Shown here: positions 62,837-64,000 of the stretch, one piece after another
Layout of the letters: each line of letters opens with the position of its first letter
How positions within the stretch are numbered: position 1 is the first letter of the stretch
Source: Bacteroidota bacterium
GTDB lineage: Bacteria; Bacteroidota; Bacteroidia; Chitinophagales; Saprospiraceae
DNA: 64,000 nt
Assembly (NCBI GenBank): GCA_030147525.1
Contig: JASBVF010000002.1
Coordinates: 124,001 to 188,000 of the forward strand
Direction of reading: 5' to 3'
Position numbers and translations under genes: made by a program
Notes under the pieces: generated by a model
Database searches by the model: none
The model's input: only the letters and a program-made list of their open reading frames with translations
What the model was told of the DNA's origin: nothing

Positions 62837-64000
62837 TAAAATTTCTCTTAAAAGGCATCCTCCGTGATAAAACCCGCAGCCTGCTGCCCATCGTCGTGGT
62901 GAGCATCGGCGTAATGCTTACCATTGCGCTGAGCGCCTACATGAAGGGGGCTTTCGGCGACATGATTGACCAAAATGCCCGCTTCGATACCGGGCATGTG
63001 AAAGTCATGACGAGGGCTTACCTCGAAAACAAAAACCAGATGCCCAACGACCTGGCCCTGCTGGGCGTGGATTCGCTTGCGCAATCACTGCGGCAGGATT
63101 TCCCCGATTATCAGTGGGTGCAGCGCATACGCTTTGGCGGGCTGATTGACGTGCCGGACGAGAACGGCGAATCGAAAGGCCAGGGTCCGGCTTCGGGCAT
63201 GGCCATCGACCTGCTGAACGAAAGCAGCGGTGAAGCCAAACGCCTGAACATCGAGACTTCGCTGGTGAGCGGCGCACTGCCCACGCAGAGCGGGGAGGCC
63301 ATCATCGGCCATGATTTTGCGGAAAAGTTGGGCTTGAAAGTGGGCGATGAAATCACCTATTTCGGCTCGACGATGAACGGCAGCATGACTTTCCAGAATT
63401 TTAAAATCAGCGGCACCATCCGCTTCGGTGCAGCGGTCATGGACCGGGGCGCTGTGGTGGTGGACATCACCGACGCACAGCAAATGCTGGACATGCAGGA
63501 CGGCGCCGGTGAAATACTCGGTTTCTCCAAACTCAATGTGTACGACGATGAACAGGCGGGCAGGATGGCCGAAAAATTCAATGCAAAATATGCCGGGGAC
63601 AGCGACGAGTTCGCCCCGGTCATGCTGCCCCTGAAACAGCAGAACAACCTCGGCGAATGGTTGGACTACGCCGATATGATGTCCGGCATTTTTGTGTTCA
63701 TTTTCATTCTGGCCATGTCCATTGTGCTGTGGAACACAGGCTTGCTCGGCGGGCTGCGTCGCTACCAGGAGTTTGGCATCCGGCTGGCGCTGGGCGAGCC
63801 GAAGGGCCGGATTTACCGCAATTTGATTTTGGAGGCGGTACTCATCGGCGCCATTGGTTCGGTGGTGGGTACCATCCTCGGGATGGCGATTTCGTATTAC
63901 GTGCAGGTGGTTGGCATCGACATCAGCGGTTTTTTGAAAAACTCCACGATGCTGATGCCCTCGGTGCTGCGGGCGAAGGTGACGCCGGAACTGTTTTACA
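62833..64000 (+). CDS. ABC transporter permease, FtsX/LolC-like (second subunit), cut by the window edge
   Basis: The ATG at 62833 overlaps the stop of the previous gene (ATGA), and the frame stays open to the right end, so at least 389 codons are seen. It begins MIKFLLKGILRDKTRSLLPI, has the first helix (VVVSIGVMLTIALSAYMKGA), a periplasmic domain (AKRLNIETSLVSGALPTQSG, EAIIGHDFAEKLGLKVGDEI) and, near the edge, the FtsX core helices with RRYQEFGIRLALGEPKGRIY and EAVLIGAIGSVVGTILGMAI. It forms a heterodimer with the first permease. The real end lies outside. Confidence 0.92.
   Translation, partial: MIKFLLKGILRDKTRSLLPIVVVSIGVMLTIALSAYMKGAFGDMIDQNARFDTGHVKVMTRAYLENKNQMPNDLALLGVDSLAQSLRQDFPDYQWVQRIRFGGLIDVPDENGESKGQGPASGMAIDLLNESSGEAKRLNIETSLVSGALPTQSGEAIIGHDFAEKLGLKVGDEITYFGSTMNGSMTFQNFKISGTIRFGAAVMDRGAVVVDITDAQQMLDMQDGAGEILGFSKLNVYDDEQAGRMAEKFNAKYAGDSDEFAPVMLPLKQQNNLGEWLDYADMMSGIFVFIFILAMSIVLWNTGLLGGLRRYQEFGIRLALGEPKGRIYRNLILEAVLIGAIGSVVGTILGMAISYYVQVVGIDISGFLKNSTMLMPSVLRAKVTPELFY

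Noticed and set aside
1-64000. tRNA, rRNA, CRISPR arrays, insertion sequences, phage genes
   Set aside because: I scanned for cloverleaf-like segments, regularly spaced direct repeats and transposase motifs and saw none. The repeats present are inverted word arrays, not CRISPR.

Overview
The window looks like chromosomal DNA of a Bacteroidota member, most likely a Saprospirales-type bacterium. The reasons are: two large TonB-dependent receptors with N-terminal carboxypeptidase-regulatory-like domains, three proteins ending in type IX secretion (T9SS) sorting domains (two type A, one gliding-motility/CHU_C type B), a FG-GAP/ASPIC-UnbV lipoprotein, TAnnTTTG-like promoter boxes in place of -10/-35 boxes, and few Shine-Dalgarno sequences. 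Most coding DNA is GC-rich (65% in one hand-counted 60-base stretch). I see no rRNA, tRNA, CRISPR array, transposase or prophage gene.

Layout. 1-2.7 kb: tail of an amidohydrolase, a small antitoxin-like gene followed by an 11-codon toxin-like stub, and a helical protein of unknown role. 3-8 kb: two secreted T9SS cargo proteins; the first carries a strikingly AT-rich internal domain. 8-13.5 kb: AAA ATPase with DUF4143, pseudouridine synthase RluF, large FG-GAP lipoprotein. 13.5-17 kb: KtrA/KtrB potassium uptake and a sterol-desaturase-like di-iron enzyme. 18-22.5 kb: class C beta-lactamase-like serine hydrolase, DUF2891 protein, NmrA-like reductase, PLP aminotransferase. 22.7-29.4 kb: two TonB receptors on the minus strand, each with its own intrinsic terminator and a long, partly conserved 5' leader with a short upstream ORF. 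30-37 kb: small exported protein, 1302-residue histidine kinase, MORN-caspase protein, Uma2-type nuclease. 37.4-41.3 kb: Nif3-like protein with zinc-ribbon coiled-coil partner, then a two-component pair. 41.3-43.8 kb: lone PaaD, unknown protein, RNase HI. 44-48.4 kb: SET-domain protein followed by two ATP-grasp ligases and an aspartoacylase-family hydrolase, a candidate pathway for an unknown amide-bonded metabolite or protein modification. 48.4-51.7 kb: sodium symporter, cupin, and a HipA-like kinase overlapping a DUF3037 gene. 51.9-56 kb: 1405-residue secreted adhesin-like protein. 56.7-64 kb: epimerase, TPP-dependent enzyme, outer-membrane barrel, and a LolCDE-like ABC transporter (ATPase and two overlapping permeases, the second running off the window).

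Two patterns are not explained by ordinary genes. First, many spacers are filled, often from stop codon to next gene, by imperfect hairpins whose arms are short degenerate tandem words; the word differs from spacer to spacer but the architecture is the same. Second, the two TonB receptor leaders share a block ending TTTGCAA-N-ATG that opens a short ORF in each case.
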